Source: Cunninghamia lanceolata (lineage: Eukaryota; Streptophyta; Pinopsida; Cupressales; Cupressaceae). From it: a stretch of DNA of 64,000 nucleotides. Below, one piece after another: positions 35,605 through 48,125 of this stretch. The notes beneath the pieces were generated by a model. That model searched no databases. It worked only from the letters and a program-made list of their open reading frames with translations, and was not told the origin of the DNA. Each line of letters begins with the position of its first letter. Within the stretch, counting starts at the first letter, position 1. The DNA lies in assembly GCA_027924645.1 (NCBI GenBank), contig BSBN01001017.1:10876501-10940500 (forward strand), written 5' to 3'. Both the position numbers and the translations under genes were made by a program.

Positions 35605-36628
35605 TACTATTTTCTTTTTCTTTTCCCTCTCTTTTTTGAGTTTTTCTCTTTTATAACGACCAATGAGGTCAAAGTATCTTTGATTGCAAAAGTTCTTCAT
35701 TCTTCCTTGAATATGATGGTAGATTGCCTAAAAATCATACTCCATGGGGAGCATCCTTATAATATCCAATCTAAGATGGTGCACACATGTATTCTCTTGA
35801 ACTTGACATTCTAAACCAGTTAACTAATACTCTAAAAGTACACCTGGGCCCATTCCACTTCAAACTGTCTCACCAACTAAGTTGGTCATCTCTGAAAGGG
35901 TCTATTTTTATAAGGATTTTTCAATATTCTTAAGGAACACTAGTTAGGAAAGTAGATCTAATGAACAATATGGTATGGATAAAAGGTAGGCAATAAAGAT
36001 CTTATTAAAAGACTTGAATGTTTCCCTCTCTCTTTAGAGGTATTAGTGTGCTTTTGACTTCCTAAATGATGGGGGGAAGGAATAAATGGTTTGATGAAGG
36101 CAAACAATGGTGTCCCAAGCTCTTTCTCTAGAAGTAGCCTACTGCTGGTGATTATTTGAGTATCTAAGGGACTAAGAGTTATAGGGTATGTGAGGAATTT
36201 TATAATTAGAATGATATATTTTGATGTTCTAAACAAGTCTTGAAAAGAAAGGGGATCATTAAATGTTCTTCAACTATCCTGGCATAAGATGAATATTTGA
36301 ATTGCGCTAAAGTGGGTACAAGGGATAACTTTGTGAGGAAAATGGTTTATGGAAGGGGAAATTGGAATGATGATAAGAACCATTGAAAAACTTTACTCCA
36401 ATAAACCCAGATAGATATGGTTACCTTAACTAATGCTTATTTGTCAACCTTCTTGCTGCTACTGATCTCCATAGACTCGAATGACATTGCTCTTAAAAGT
36501 TGAAAAGACTTTTTGGAGAGTCCTATTTTTGTCATACCTAATGTATGGAATTATAAAGCATGAGGGCACAACCAATCTTGAAGCCTGAGGATCCAAAATA
36601 TTCAATGTTATGTTTGGGATGTGAATTA
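35605..36628. other. AT-rich sequence without recognised genes
   Basis: Short open stretches on both strands have no motif I recognise and no similarity to the gag, pol, A or B proteins of this window. I see nothing supportable here. Confidence 0.4.
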
Positions 36629-37928
36629 TGTTGGCCATATCTGTTGTCATTGATGTGAACATGGTATACATTGATGTCAACATAGTAGATGGAAATGTGC
36701 AGGCAAACTTAGAGTCAGGATGATCAACATAAATTTGTCTGGGAGTAAGGAAAATGGTCTAAGTATGGATCAATTTTGGATTTCAATATGATGTGGAGGC
36801 AAACACTCATATCTGAGCATGACCATTGCATATACGCATACACATCTTATCAATTGTGAGTACCACACTCAAAGGCAAGAAGTTGAAAAATGTCTAAGGC
36901 ATTCACAGTGAACATTCTAAGGCAGAGTCAACTTGAATTGGTTCACATCTCTCTGCAAAGAAAGTTTTGACCATGTAGTTCTAATAATAGCTACTGATAT
37001 GCATTGACATGATATATCTTAGGTTTCAGTGTCTCACTCACACAACATGAAAAGTTACAAGGGTTTGTACATTGTCCATCACCCAGACAGAACAGAGCAG
37101 AGAAATAAAGGGGAGACAATGGAATGCTCCGCATTCCTCTCGAATAGATCTGTTTGTCATGTAGCCTTAAGGAATGATTAAGATAGGTTTGTCATATACT
37201 ATGATGAAGTTTCAAATGTCTCTATGGTCCGCAAAGACAGTACTCAAGTGATAGAGTCATCACACTATATTCCATAGCCTAAGTGAACAAGTTAAGTTCT
37301 ATACAAAGTGAAACATATACAAATCTATCATCGGGACTTATGTAGAGATTCAACATGATCTATAATACATCAAGTATAATCTACATACAGATATCCTTCA
37401 TTATCTAGCACTGCATTGAGTATTCTTTTCTACAAGCAGAATTCAAGTATAACTGTCTTCCAAAGCAACAAACACTTAAGCCGTTTCTAAATTCCTCCAA
37501 AAACTTCATAAGAAGATGTGTGGATCCAACAATTTATGTAATTTGGCATCTTTGGTCATTTCCAAAAGGTTTCAATGCTTATACTTTACCGTAACATCAT
37601 ATTCTAGGCTTAGAAGAATTACATAAGGTCGGGAAGACCCTGCTCTATTCAGAGTAATGCATTTCTTATCTTGAGGATGGATATCTTAGCATGATACTTC
37701 TCTAGGAAGGTAGATGAACATTTGTAAGCTAGTGTAAGGTTGAATCCTTGGTCCGCAATGAGGTTTTGGATTCTCCCTGGTAGTTGAAAGATGAACAACT
37801 GATAGTGTTAAGTAGTATGAGCCAACTGGTTAAGTTTCTGATGCATGCAGAGGCTTTTGATTAGTTTCTCTAAGTTTAAAAAGTATGGAATGATGTGTCT
37901 TGATATGTTTCTTAAGACTCTAAGGTCT
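36629..37928 (+). repeat. Probable truncated copia-style LTR, plus orientation
   Basis: It starts TGTTGGCCATATCTG followed by TTGTCATTGATG. The minus strands of the E1-E3 LTRs begin in a similar way, TGTTGGCAAGAGAC with TTGTCATTGATGG soon after. It also shares GGTCCGCA words (37208 and 37751) with them. The expected CACCCCC-rich end and primer site are missing because the E4 LTR begins at 37929. The other part may lie beyond the right end of E4, outside the window. Confidence 0.5.
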
Positions 37929-38919
37929 TGTTGATCATGATGTTAGTCATAAACAAACATAGAATAAAAGTTACACAACAACCTTTACTCATCTTGAAAG
38001 ATATGATGAATTCAAAGAATTCATGATCTCAAGTCTCTGTTGATTAGGTCTTAATCTTCTGACGTTACTCAGAGGTTGATGTGTGTTGTTGTTTCTATTT
38101 TGGGGCCTTACGTAGATCTCATTAGTAAGATAATGTTTCCTGTAATGATGCCGCACAGAGAATTATTCTACACAGGATATACTTCAAATATTATGTTTAT
38201 CTTTAAATCTTTGCATGATATTTGTCATGTTGACATGCTTTAAACTCAAATATGCTGATTATGTTCATTTATCTATGGGATGTCCGCATATTTGTATTAT
38301 TTGCTTAAGATTGTCAATTATCTGCAATTATGATGATGAAATGTTCTGAAATTGAAAGAAACTAAAAGAAATACTTCAAATTAAAGTTGAACCTTCAGCT
38401 ATTGAGCCACATATACAATCAGATATAGTCATGAAGAGAAGAAATCAAACCATATGTTCACCAGGACATTGCACAGCTAGATACAGTTGATGCAAACTTC
38501 AGATGATGGTGAATGAAAGCAATACATGCAACATGATGAGCACTCCAAGGGACGCAACAAATCAAAGCACATATCCAGAATTTAGACACAGATTACTCAG
38601 GATTTATGATGGATTGTAATCAAAACAGTCTTCTCATTCATTAAGTATGCAAGAACATATATGTATACAACAACTTTGAAATTAGCCCTGAATATTTCAG
38701 CAAACAGATTTCAATTAAGTTTTGAATGTTTAAAATGAGGCATCCCTGCACCTATTATAGAATAAGGTGAGGGATCCATTACAATTGATCTATGATCAAG
38801 ATTTATCTATTGACATCTATAGTTTACATTTCATTGACTAAGTCAATCTTTTCCACATGGCACAGGTTGCCAGCTGGCAACCATCTAGACAACTTATACT
38901 TTCATAAGTATCTGATGCA
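37929..38919 (-). repeat. E4 3' LTR (left)
   Basis: It starts TGTTGATCATGATG and is repeated at 52966. The outer start is certain. The inner end at ...GATGCA is my best estimate, because it gives TG...CA and is followed on the minus-strand upstream side by AAAGAGAATATA, a plausible polypurine tract. Confidence 0.72.
38833..38882. promoter_or_regulatory. Paired palindromes in the E4 LTR
   Basis: ATTGACTAAGTCAAT (38833-38847) and the perfect 18-bp palindrome GGTTGCCAGCTGGCAACC (38865-38882) lie about 80-130 bp upstream of the LTR TATA on the minus strand. The copy at 53870-53919 keeps both with one change. Confidence 0.6.
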
Positions 38920-38929
38920 TATATTCTCT

Positions 38930-41900
38930 TTATGATGCATCCTCATCAGGTTCTTTGTCATCATCATGACTTTCACCTCTTTTGCTATCTTCATCATTAT
39001 GATAATTTTCCTTTTGGATATGGACCTGCATAGCTATCCTGATATTCTCATATGCTTGCACTATTTTCTCCAATTCTCCGCTGTCTTGAGTTTTCGCTTT
39101 GGTGATGGCATGTTGATGCACTTGATATTTTCTTCAGAGAGATTCCAACTTATTCTTCTTGTTGTTGGTAGTTTCATTATAATCTTCCACCCTGACCTTT
39201 ATTCTCATTACTTTATCCAGCACTTCTTCTATCAGGTGGTTGAGAGGGTCTTCAGCAACTAGCTAGAAATTACTATGTAGAGCTTTGATGACAAACTCTT
39301 CATCTTGATTCTCTATCTTGCCTTCTGCATCTCCTTCTAATGTTTCCAAAACTTCAGCCTCATGGGACATCATATCATGTAGCTTCATGCTGACATTCCT
39401 TAGTTTACTATTGCATCTTTTAAGCACATCACATTCAAATCTGACGTCCTTATCCCAGATATCAATCAATAGGGCTGTGTTATTATTCAGTACCTGGTTC
39501 TTTATTAGGATCTGTGGATCAATCCTCTTCATTTCATCTAAAATGTTAATGACCTTTTCTATCTGAAATGGCCTCCTGCTGATCTCCATCTACAGTTTAT
39601 TTACTTTTTCCCTGGAGCTACCCAAAGAATTCCACCTCTTTAAAGAGGCCTTTGCCACTTCCTCAGCTCCATCGAGTGCAGACAACATCCATTTCAACAT
39701 TACTACTGATTCATGCCTCATGAGGTTCAACTTATTGACCTCCTCTTGAGAAATAGCAGTCAATGGGACTACATGATCATTGGATGTATCGTCAGGGTTA
39801 ATTAACCCTCTTATATATGCATGCAGCTAAGCAATGTGCTCTTTATGTTGCTTATTCTTCTCTTTCTCTCTCTTAACTCTTTGAGGTAATGAATCAATAA
39901 TGTCCTTACCTTCTTGGCCTTCCTGATCCTCATTGGCAAATCCAAAATCTACTGTAGTAATCTGGAATTCATCTAGAGTGATCTTGCCTTTTTCATTATC
40001 AACTGCAGGAATAGCTACCTGGGCTGTTCTCTTGCCTGTATCAAGATCCCTTTGTATTGCAGAAGTTATTCTAGCCTTCCTCTTTGGCTTTATTAGAGTT
40101 TCTGTCAATAATGTGGATACATCAAATTCTTGTATCCCTATGTCTGACTCTTCACCAATTTCTTTCTCCAGCCACGAAGGAACTTGATCCTTTGGCTGTT
40201 GGTTTCCATCATCATCATGATGATCACCCTGATCTCAGGTATTCACCATCATGTTCGCTGGGGAGGGTGATTTCCTTATTTCTTCCTCATGATATTCCTC
40301 ATGAGGGTGATCTTTGTGTATATCCTCTTGTTGAGGAATTTCTAGAGGGTGATCCTGTTGATCATCTACATGTTTATCATGATCTTGATCTTTTGCTTCC
40401 TCCTCCATGGGTATCTTATCTACCTTAATGATTTCCTCATCCTGAGGCATATTTGTCTCCGTAGATATTACTATATCTACCTTAGGCTTGTCCACCTAAT
40501 CCGCAGCTGCAATTTGTTCTGCAAGTGTAACAATTACTTCTTGTACTTTTAGGGTAGGATCATCTGATATATCTCTTTCTTCTCCTCTCTTGTCTTGTAT
40601 TTCAACTATCTTGGGCCCAATAGGTATTTCCTCTTATTGTTGCTCACCCATATCTAAAGTATGGCTTTCTATCTCTGCCATCTTTACTTCCCCAACATTT
40701 TCTTCTTTATCTTGAATATTTCCTCTATTTTCAGGACTTGCATCCTATCTATAGGTGAGATCAATTACTGCAAGACTAGTTACCTACATAATCAATGCAT
40801 CAAGCCCTATCTCTTGAGCTACCTTTTCAGGGCTCTTCCCTTTTTCTAATTCCACTTGCTTTATCTCCTCCAACACTGTTTGTACTGATGGAGTTCCATG
40901 AGGCGTTATCCGGGTGCCAGCAGCAAGGGTTTCCATTTTCTGTGAAGCTACATCCTTCACTACCTCATCATCGAATAGGTGAACTGTCTCCTCCAATGAA
41001 ACAATACCACTTTGGAGTATCCTAGAGGTTTCTTTTACCTATTCTTCTACTAATTCAATTTTGAATTTTACAATGGTGGGGAGTGGAACATTATGTTGTA
41101 GCTCCTTTTTGAATACCTCCCCACTTGCTCCCCTCAGCATTATGGGAGTTTGTTTTATTTCTCCTCTCAAAGCAGTCCTCAGTTTCTTAGGGGTAGTGGT
41201 TACCTGCTGAGGTGCTTTTCTCTTCCTTGTGAAGGACAAACGGCCTTCTTCTTCTTCAGATTCTTCCTCTAAAGGAATATCCTTCTCTTTATTCTTCTAT
41301 GAGGCTTGATCCTCCTCATATGCAATAGTAGTTTGTTCACTTGCCCTCTAGATCTATATAGCATTTTGTTTATCTCGAGGAGGCTGTGTTGATGATGCCG
41401 ATGCCTGGCCTAAAGCTGATGCTCCTTCTGATGTTGCGGCTTCCTTGGCTGTGGCCATTATTCTCTCAATAATAACCCCTTTGGGTTCTTCTTTGATTTT
41501 CTTACCCTTTTCAGGAGGTGGTGCCTTCTCTCCTTTAGTCTTTCTCTTCTCCATTAAGAAGTCATCAAATTCATCTTCAGCAATTTCTTGTCATTTCTTC
41601 GTGTTGTCTACTGTGATGACAACACCCTTTTTCTTCAATGCATTTATCTGCTCATCCACCCAAGCTTGGGTTAGCCGTAATATCTTGCCTGTGAATGGAT
41701 CTAAGGAGATATCCTCCTGTATTGTGAGATCCAGTGTAGAGATAGTATCATTGTATAGCTTTTTCTCTTCATATTCTTCAGCCATTACCTTTCCATCCTC
41801 TTTCTTTAGTTGTGCTGGGATGGAGATGCAATCAAAGGTCTTTATTTGGTTAAGTGTTAAACTTTGGTACCTTCTTCTTTGGGCATCAGCTTCATCTTCA

Positions 41901-43225
41901 CAATCTGCCCAGAAATCTTCAAGGTTCCTTCGTTGGATGGGTTTCCTCATGATCTTCTACATCCTCCCAAATGGATCATACGATCTTAGTAATGGAAAAG
42001 GTTGGAAATTCATCATTTTCAAGCTAGCTATGGCCTTCTTAATACTCTCAGAGTCTGGGCACATATACCAGCCCATTGTGACTGGAAAAAAAACTGGTGG
42101 AAGCTTGTTGTTTGCCTTATAGGCATTCAATATTGTAAAGATTTGTCTTAAAAACTCCATTAAGAGAACTGCATCTGTAGGATACCTTGGGAGCATGAGG
42201 GGCTCCTCCTCAAAACCTTCAATCCTGATATAAGAGAAAGTGGCGAATTGAATAAACCAGGCTCCATGCCTATAGACAACCTCTTGAGCCTCCATGCTCA
42301 GTCTCTTCATTCTATCTCCTTCCACTATTCTCACCAGGTGCATAGAGAACGCATCATTTACCAACTTGTAGTCTTGGAGGTAATTCACTCTTTGCAGTTG
42401 GGGATGATGATCCCATATGTGTGCATCATTAGTTGTGGCTCCAATTTTTCCATATGTAATCAATGCATCAAATGTACCCTTGTAGGCACATGAATAAACA
42501 ATGTAGGAGGTCATGTAAAAAGAACAATCTAGACCTCCAAGGCTCATTAGCTGCTCGTCCAAAGCATCACTTATCATCTTGGCCCACATTGGCTTGTTAT
42601 CCATATATAGACACATCAGGATGACTGCATACATCCAGTCCCTGAAACTTCCAGCATCAGGCTGGCCGGTCACCATGTTCAACAGTGCTATCATGTATTG
42701 ATACTCATCATCGAAGTCATATTTATATAGATGAACCGAAAGTTTAGCTGCCACCGGATAGGGGATATTCTTCACCCTCCATTGATACATCTTCTTCCTG
42801 GCAGACTTTTTGTTATTCTCGTACTCTACTTCTGATTTCTTCAGATCTATGTTGGCAACCTTCTTGCCCAATGGCAAACCAAATGTAGCAGCAATACCCT
42901 TAATTGATAGATCAACATATATCTTGCCGTGCTTTTCTACCCTCCTGGTTTCTAGGTTGTAGTTCCATGCACATTCTATCACTAGTTCAGGGGTTTCCAT
43001 AGAGTATGGGAAACTAGTTGCATTCCACATTCCTGATACGAAGACAACATCAAGTAGGGTGCTGTTGTTTTTCTCATCACTCATTTTGGCTGACCATGCA
43101 GCCAGATCCGTATTCCCTTGGTGTGTATCAGTGATGGCTCCATACTTGAATTGGACACCCTCAGGATGAGCAAACATAGGCTTCAAGAATTCAGCCTCTG
43201 ACTTAGCTAATCTTTTATCTGCCAT
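38930..43225 (-). pseudogene. E4 protein A: a single 1,431-codon frame with point stops
   Basis: From the ATG at 43225 (MADKRLAKSEAEFLKPMFA) one frame runs unbroken by indels to a stop at 38930, within a few bases of the 3' LTR. Interruptions are single stop codons. Residues 1-425 are open and globular, with YVDLSIKGIAATFGLPLGKK, FRDWMYAVILM, FYMTSYIVYSCAYKG, HIWDHHPQLQRVNY, YIRIEGFEEEP and MGWYMCPDSESIKKA. Next come LEDFWADCEDEAD, a Lys/Glu/Pro/Ser-rich linker (about residues 550-1000) with PKKLRTALRGEIK and KKIKEEPKG, and a C-terminal coiled coil from about residue 1050 ending in an acidic tail. The linker is basic, then acidic. A second copy is at 53968-58288 and a distant one at 494-4053. 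Function unknown. The pattern SIKGIAATFGLP recalls uncharacterised plant transposon-associated domains, which I state only as a resemblance. Confidence 0.75.
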
Positions 43226-45569
43226 GAGTGCCTGCAATTAACACAACTTGGTCTTACAATTGATACATATACGAGCATGCATATACGTTACATTTCCATT
43301 ATTCATCATGCATACTATTATTCTTTCCATATTTCATTTATCTTGACATGCATAATTTGAAGTTTCAAACCAAAAGACCCCATAATACCTGAATATGCAG
43401 AACATGACAACAAGAGGGTTTCAATTACTTACTTGATGCGCTTATCCTCTTACTTATACCCCAAATTATCTAAAAGTGATCTTGACACTACTAATAATCG
43501 ACTTCTTTGTTCTATTGTAAGCCACGTGCGTCAAGATGTCGTTCATCTGAAGGTTTGGAAGCTTTGCTCTTTGTAAAAACTAGTTTATCGCAATGTAAAT
43601 GTAAAATATCTTGTAACTTCACTTTTAACCTCTAAATCGGGTCACTTAGGGTAAAATTAGGGCAAATCTATCATAATCATTAAGTTTCTGCACGGAAACC
43701 TGTAGAGGTTGCCAGGTGTGAGCATCACGTTACCCATTAGTGGGATACACCTACCGTATTAATGAGTATTCAATGTCACACAACAAGAAGAGGAGGATGA
43801 TCATTTGAAATATCAGGTGATGTTCAAAATATCGCCATCTCGTAATATGATCATCTGAGTCTTAGCGAGAAACACCTATCGGTATATCAGGTTATTTTTG
43901 GACCATCAGGTCATGTTATAAAAGATCAGGTGATGTTCAAAATATCGGGTGATGTTTTGGGAATATGATGACCCTATGCAATACTTAAGTAACCTCTCTC
44001 AGAATATCATGATGATGTCACCATGATATTGATTTAGTCTATCGCTGAAGCACTATGATGTCATCATCTTGTTTTATGAAAGGTTGATTTTAAGAAATAT
44101 ACCTCTGCGAGGTAAAATGATGATGATGTCATCAAGATAAAAGCTCAGGGTGATATTTTGTGATAGGCCGATGTTTAAATATTGGGGTGATGTTTAAATA
44201 TCCAGGTGATGTTTAAATATCCGGGTGATATTTAAATATCAGGGTGATGTTTTGGGAATATGACCCTCGCAAAATATATAATGTTGTTCTATGGGTAAGT
44301 GTCACTATCACATAAATTTGACGTCCGGACGTTCAGAGCAAATGACTTTATCAGGTGATATTATTGGATCGGGGTGATCTTTCATAAGATGACTGATCTT
44401 GAGAAATATGATCCTCCCCTTGGAATATCAGGTTTGACCAGATCTTTGACTCATCATAACTTTTGTTCCTTAAAGAATATCAGGGTGATCCAAAAGGCAA
44501 ACCTGCAAGGAATTTTGTATTTTATCCCCCTATGATGTTAATGAAATAGAATATGAACCTTGACAAACTAACCTCATGATGATGACTTCCCTGGCCATTG
44601 TGTAGGATCATCTGTATTGATTGAATTTTACCAGACCGCCAGCAAGAAAAAACACAAGCAAAGCCAAAAAGTTGGGTCCCTGTTTTGTCAAGTCAAAATG
44701 GGGCATGTTGGGTAACCACACAACAACTTGCCACCAAAGAAAACATCAAAATTCCAATGATTCAAGTGATGTGAACACATTATAACATAGCATTCTAACT
44801 CTTTCTGAGGAGAAGCATCATAATCTTTCTGAATGATAAAATGTCCTCATGGTAACAATGCCAACAAAGGATTAGTAGTGTGCAAATGATTAATTATCCT
44901 CATCTTGAAAGCGAGTTGAAGACATGAGTAACTAGTGTTAAACTACATAGTTGGAGATCATCCCTCATAGCCAACCTGGATAGAGCTTTGCTTCTAGCAG
45001 GGGTCTATAGCCTCGGCAAGGTTATCTATACAATCCCCCTAAGTAGAGCCCCACTGCCAGCAGGTGTCTATAGCCCCGGTAGAGTTACTTAGATGGCCTA
45101 ATTTTATTATATATTTTTTTAACATCTATACTTGATATATCTGATATCATCATGTAGGCTCAGAATGCAAGGTATGGTCACTTGTTATTTTAGGTTGGAG
45201 ATTGCATTGGTAGCAAGGGAGTCTCTTTAGATTTTTCACTTAACACCTATACTTGTATTTTCAACAAACCCAAGGCTGTTAGGTGAGTCATTATGAAGAA
45301 ATCACTTTGGTTAGAAAAGGGTACCTTGATGATAGGATATCATAGACCTGATCATGATGACTTTCTCAAAATGAGTCACAACCTATATATAAATGTGTTC
45401 TCATCACTTGAATCTTAACAATTTTGTTATTTTCTGAGGTGATGAGTTGCATCATCTTGACTAACCAAAACAAAACTCAACAAGCAAACAAAGCAAAAAA
45501 CAAAACAAAAACACTGTACAAACAACTATACAAATATACATTATGATACACATGACTGACATGAAGCAC
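43226..45569. other. E4 spacer between integrase and protein A
   Basis: No coding signal. It holds many TGATGTT/ATATC words, a 19-bp minisatellite (about 44165-44250, unit GGTGATGTTTAAATATCNG) and two copies of a roughly 62-bp unit with GTCTATAGCC at about 44984-45096. On the minus strand, TTGTGTTAATTGCAG lies just before the protein A ATG and could serve as a splice acceptor. Confidence 0.55.
44165..44250. repeat. 19-bp minisatellite in E4 spacer
   Basis: About four successive units of GGTGATGTTTAAATATC plus two variable bases. The right copy (about 59290-59350) has fewer units. Confidence 0.75.
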
Positions 45570-46790
45570 TTAGGCTTGGAAATACTGTTTGAGGAACTGT
45601 CCATTCACGGGTAATGGAACATCCTCTCCTGCCAAGTGCTTAAGCCTAAAAGTACTGTCTCCTAATATCTCAGAAATTTGGAAAGGACATATCCATAATT
45701 TGTCAAACTTACCATGGTCTCCTTTCCTTTCATGGGCTTTATCCCACATCAGGACTAAATCTAATATCTTGAAGGCTTTAACTTTGGCTCTTTTGTCAAA
45801 CCATCATTTGACAATAGCCTGATGTTTGGCAAATTGATCAATTGCCTGACTTCTTTTCTCTTCCAGGTGCATCAGTTGAAGCAACCTGACTTCTTGGTTA
45901 TTGTCTATGCCTAGGTACTCTTGGGCAAACTGCAAGGTAGGAATCTTCAGGTTAACAGGGAGGATTAGATCTACCCCATAAACTAAATGATAAGGTGAGT
46001 TTCCTAATGCAGTCTTGTTTCTGGTTCTGTCTACCCATAAGGCATATTTCAAAAGTGTATTCCATTCCCTAGGGTTCTTGTCTACTAACTTCTTTATGAT
46101 ATTCAACAAATTTTTGTTAGTGGATTCTACCAATCCATTCCCTTGGGGATAATAATTAGATGAGAACGTCAATAAGATTCCATAATCAAATGCCCAACTT
46201 GACAATTTGGTTGAAGTAAAAGCAGAGCCGTTATCACTTACCAAGGCGTAAGGAACCTCATACCTGGTGACTATGTTATTTTCTAGAAATCTGATGACAT
46301 CTTCTACACTGAAAGTCTTGCTGCTACTGGCTTCAGTCCACTTGGTACAATAATCAATAATTGTTAGAATGTACCTATGACCCGATGATGATGGAGGATT
46401 AATTGGTCCTATGAAATCCATGCCCCATTATGCAAATGGGTGCTCTTCCATCACTGGCTGCAAAGGTTGTGCAGCATATCTCTCTCTGTTAGTAGCTACC
46501 TGACATACATGACAGCATTTAATGTGTTCAGCTATATCCTTGAAGATTGTAGGCCAATAATATCCTGCTTTGAGGATAGCATGTGTTGTAGCCAAGGACG
46601 AGCCATGTGCTGTTCCAAACTTGTCATGTAACTCTGATAAAACTTTGCTTGCTTCTGGATTTTCTAAGCATCTCAGGTATATTCCCTCATAATTTTTCTT
46701 GAAAAGTACTCCTGCTTTTATCATGTACTTCTGGGATTTTATCTTCAAGGCTCTTGTTTGTGAAGCCAGCAGTCTTGGAGGACATCTCCC
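45570..46790 (-). pseudogene. E4 integrase
   Basis: Reading leftward, the H2C2 zinc finger (HDKFGTAHGSS... with CCHVCQ) precedes the catalytic core. Asp 1 is in LTIIDYCTKWTEA, Asp 2 in ALVSDNGSAFTS, and Glu in YYPQGNGLVESTNKNLLN, so all three acidic residues are present. The C-terminal part (KISNLVLMWDKAHERKGDHG, FQISNILGDSTF-like) ends at a stop at 45570. It is typical of the Tat/Athila side of Ty3/gypsy, which lacks a chromodomain, and none is visible here. A stop near 46427 and one near 45804 interrupt it, so it is a pseudogene with an intact catalytic triad. Confidence 0.9.
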
Positions 46791-46799
46791 AGTAAACAG

Positions 46800-48125
46800 G
46801 ATGTGTCTGATATCTGAATACCACTCTTCATTGTCCTTAGCATTAATAACATACTGCTAACTTGTGATGTTTGGATCAATCTCTGATATCATTTGGCTTA
46901 GAGTTTGTCCTCTTACCAGCTTCATGGGTGTAATTTCCATGTCATATTCTTGTAAAATTGTGATCCACTTGGCCCTTTTTTCACCAGGCTCACTTTGCAT
47001 TAACAACAACTTCACTGCTGCATCTGGCACCATAGCAATCACTTTGCTTCTTAGGATATAATGCTTGAATTTCTTTACTGCTCTGACCAAAGCAAGTGCC
47101 TGCCTTTCAACATCTACATATCTTAATTCAACATCTTTGAAAGGACAACTCATGAATGCGATTGGTTTCTCTTCATTTCTTCATTCCTTTGAGTGAGCAC
47201 TATTGTAGAGGTATGCTTTGAAGCAAATGAATAAATATAAAAGTTCTTGTGTAGTCTGGACTAATAAGGACAGGAGCATCAGAAATAGCTTTCTTTATGT
47301 CTTCAAAGGCTGCCTTGGCTTCTAATGTCCATTCAATCTTTGAATCCTTCTTCAGCATATCATTTAAAGGTCTGACTATGTCTGCAAAGCCAGTGATGAA
47401 TTTTCTAACAAAATTTATCTTACCGAAGTAAGATTTGAGCTCTTTCTTACTTCCACGAAGTTGTATTTTCATAATGGAGTCCACCCTGTCAGGATCAATA
47501 ATAATTCCATTCTGAGTTATTAGGTGGCCCAATAATTTTCCTGTTGTTACCTCGAATATGCATTTCTTGGGGTTCAAGGATATCCCATACTCTTTACATT
47601 TTTTTAGTACATTTTTGAGATCAGCTACATGGTTTCCTCTATCTTTAGAGAACACTGTTAAGTCATCCATGTATATGACTATGCATTTTCCTATTAAGCC
47701 TCTAAAGGCTACGTCCATTGCTCGCTGAAATGTTACTCTAGCATTTATTAGCCCAAATGGCATATGTCTATAAGCAAATATCCCCCACTTTGTGGTGAAG
47801 GCAGTTTTTAGTTTGTCAATCTTGTCAACCATGACCTAATTGTAACTTGAGAAGCCATCTAGAAAGGACATCATTTTAGCACCATTGACAATCTACAGAA
47901 CTTCATCCAATGAGGGTAAAGGATAATTGTCTTTCTTTGATGCTCTGTTTAGGTTCCTGAAGTCTACACACAATCTGATGTCTCCATTCTTCTTTCTTAC
48001 TGGCACTAAATTGGCCACCCAGGTGGAGTGCCTCACAAGAAATATGATCCTGGCATTTAACAGCTTCTTGACTTCTTAAAAAATTATTGGTTCAAGCAAA
48101 GCATTGACTGGCCTTTGCTTCTATC
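46800..48125 (-). pseudogene. E4 reverse transcriptase and gypsy-type RNase H
   Basis: From 48125 leftward: RPVNALLEPIIF, HSTWVANLVPVRKKNGDIRL, CVDFRNLNRASKKDNYPLP, MSFLDGFSSYN, FAYRHMPFGLINARVTFQRA, CIVIYMDDLTVFSKDRGNH (YMDD active site), GISLNPKKCIFEV, LGHLITQNGIIIDPDRVDSI, WTLEAKAAFEDIKKAI. RNase H follows (46857-47200) with ELRYVDVERQALALVRAVKKF and PMKLVRGQTLSQMI, somewhat worn. Stops include one for Gln in SSYNQ, and a frameshift lies near 47160-47220. Sequence character is Tat-like. It follows the archaeal-type RNase H and precedes the integrase. Confidence 0.92.

Noticed and set aside
44165..44250. CRISPR-like regular repeats
   Set aside because: Units are directly adjacent 19-mers without unique spacers, in plant retroelement DNA. 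It is a minisatellite.
37929..46400. A single 8.4-kb 'super LTR' pair around the E4 gag-pol
   Set aside because: The repeated block contains integrase and protein A, and the TATA box and a plausible polypurine tract fall near a 990-bp point. A tandem array with a short LTR fits better.
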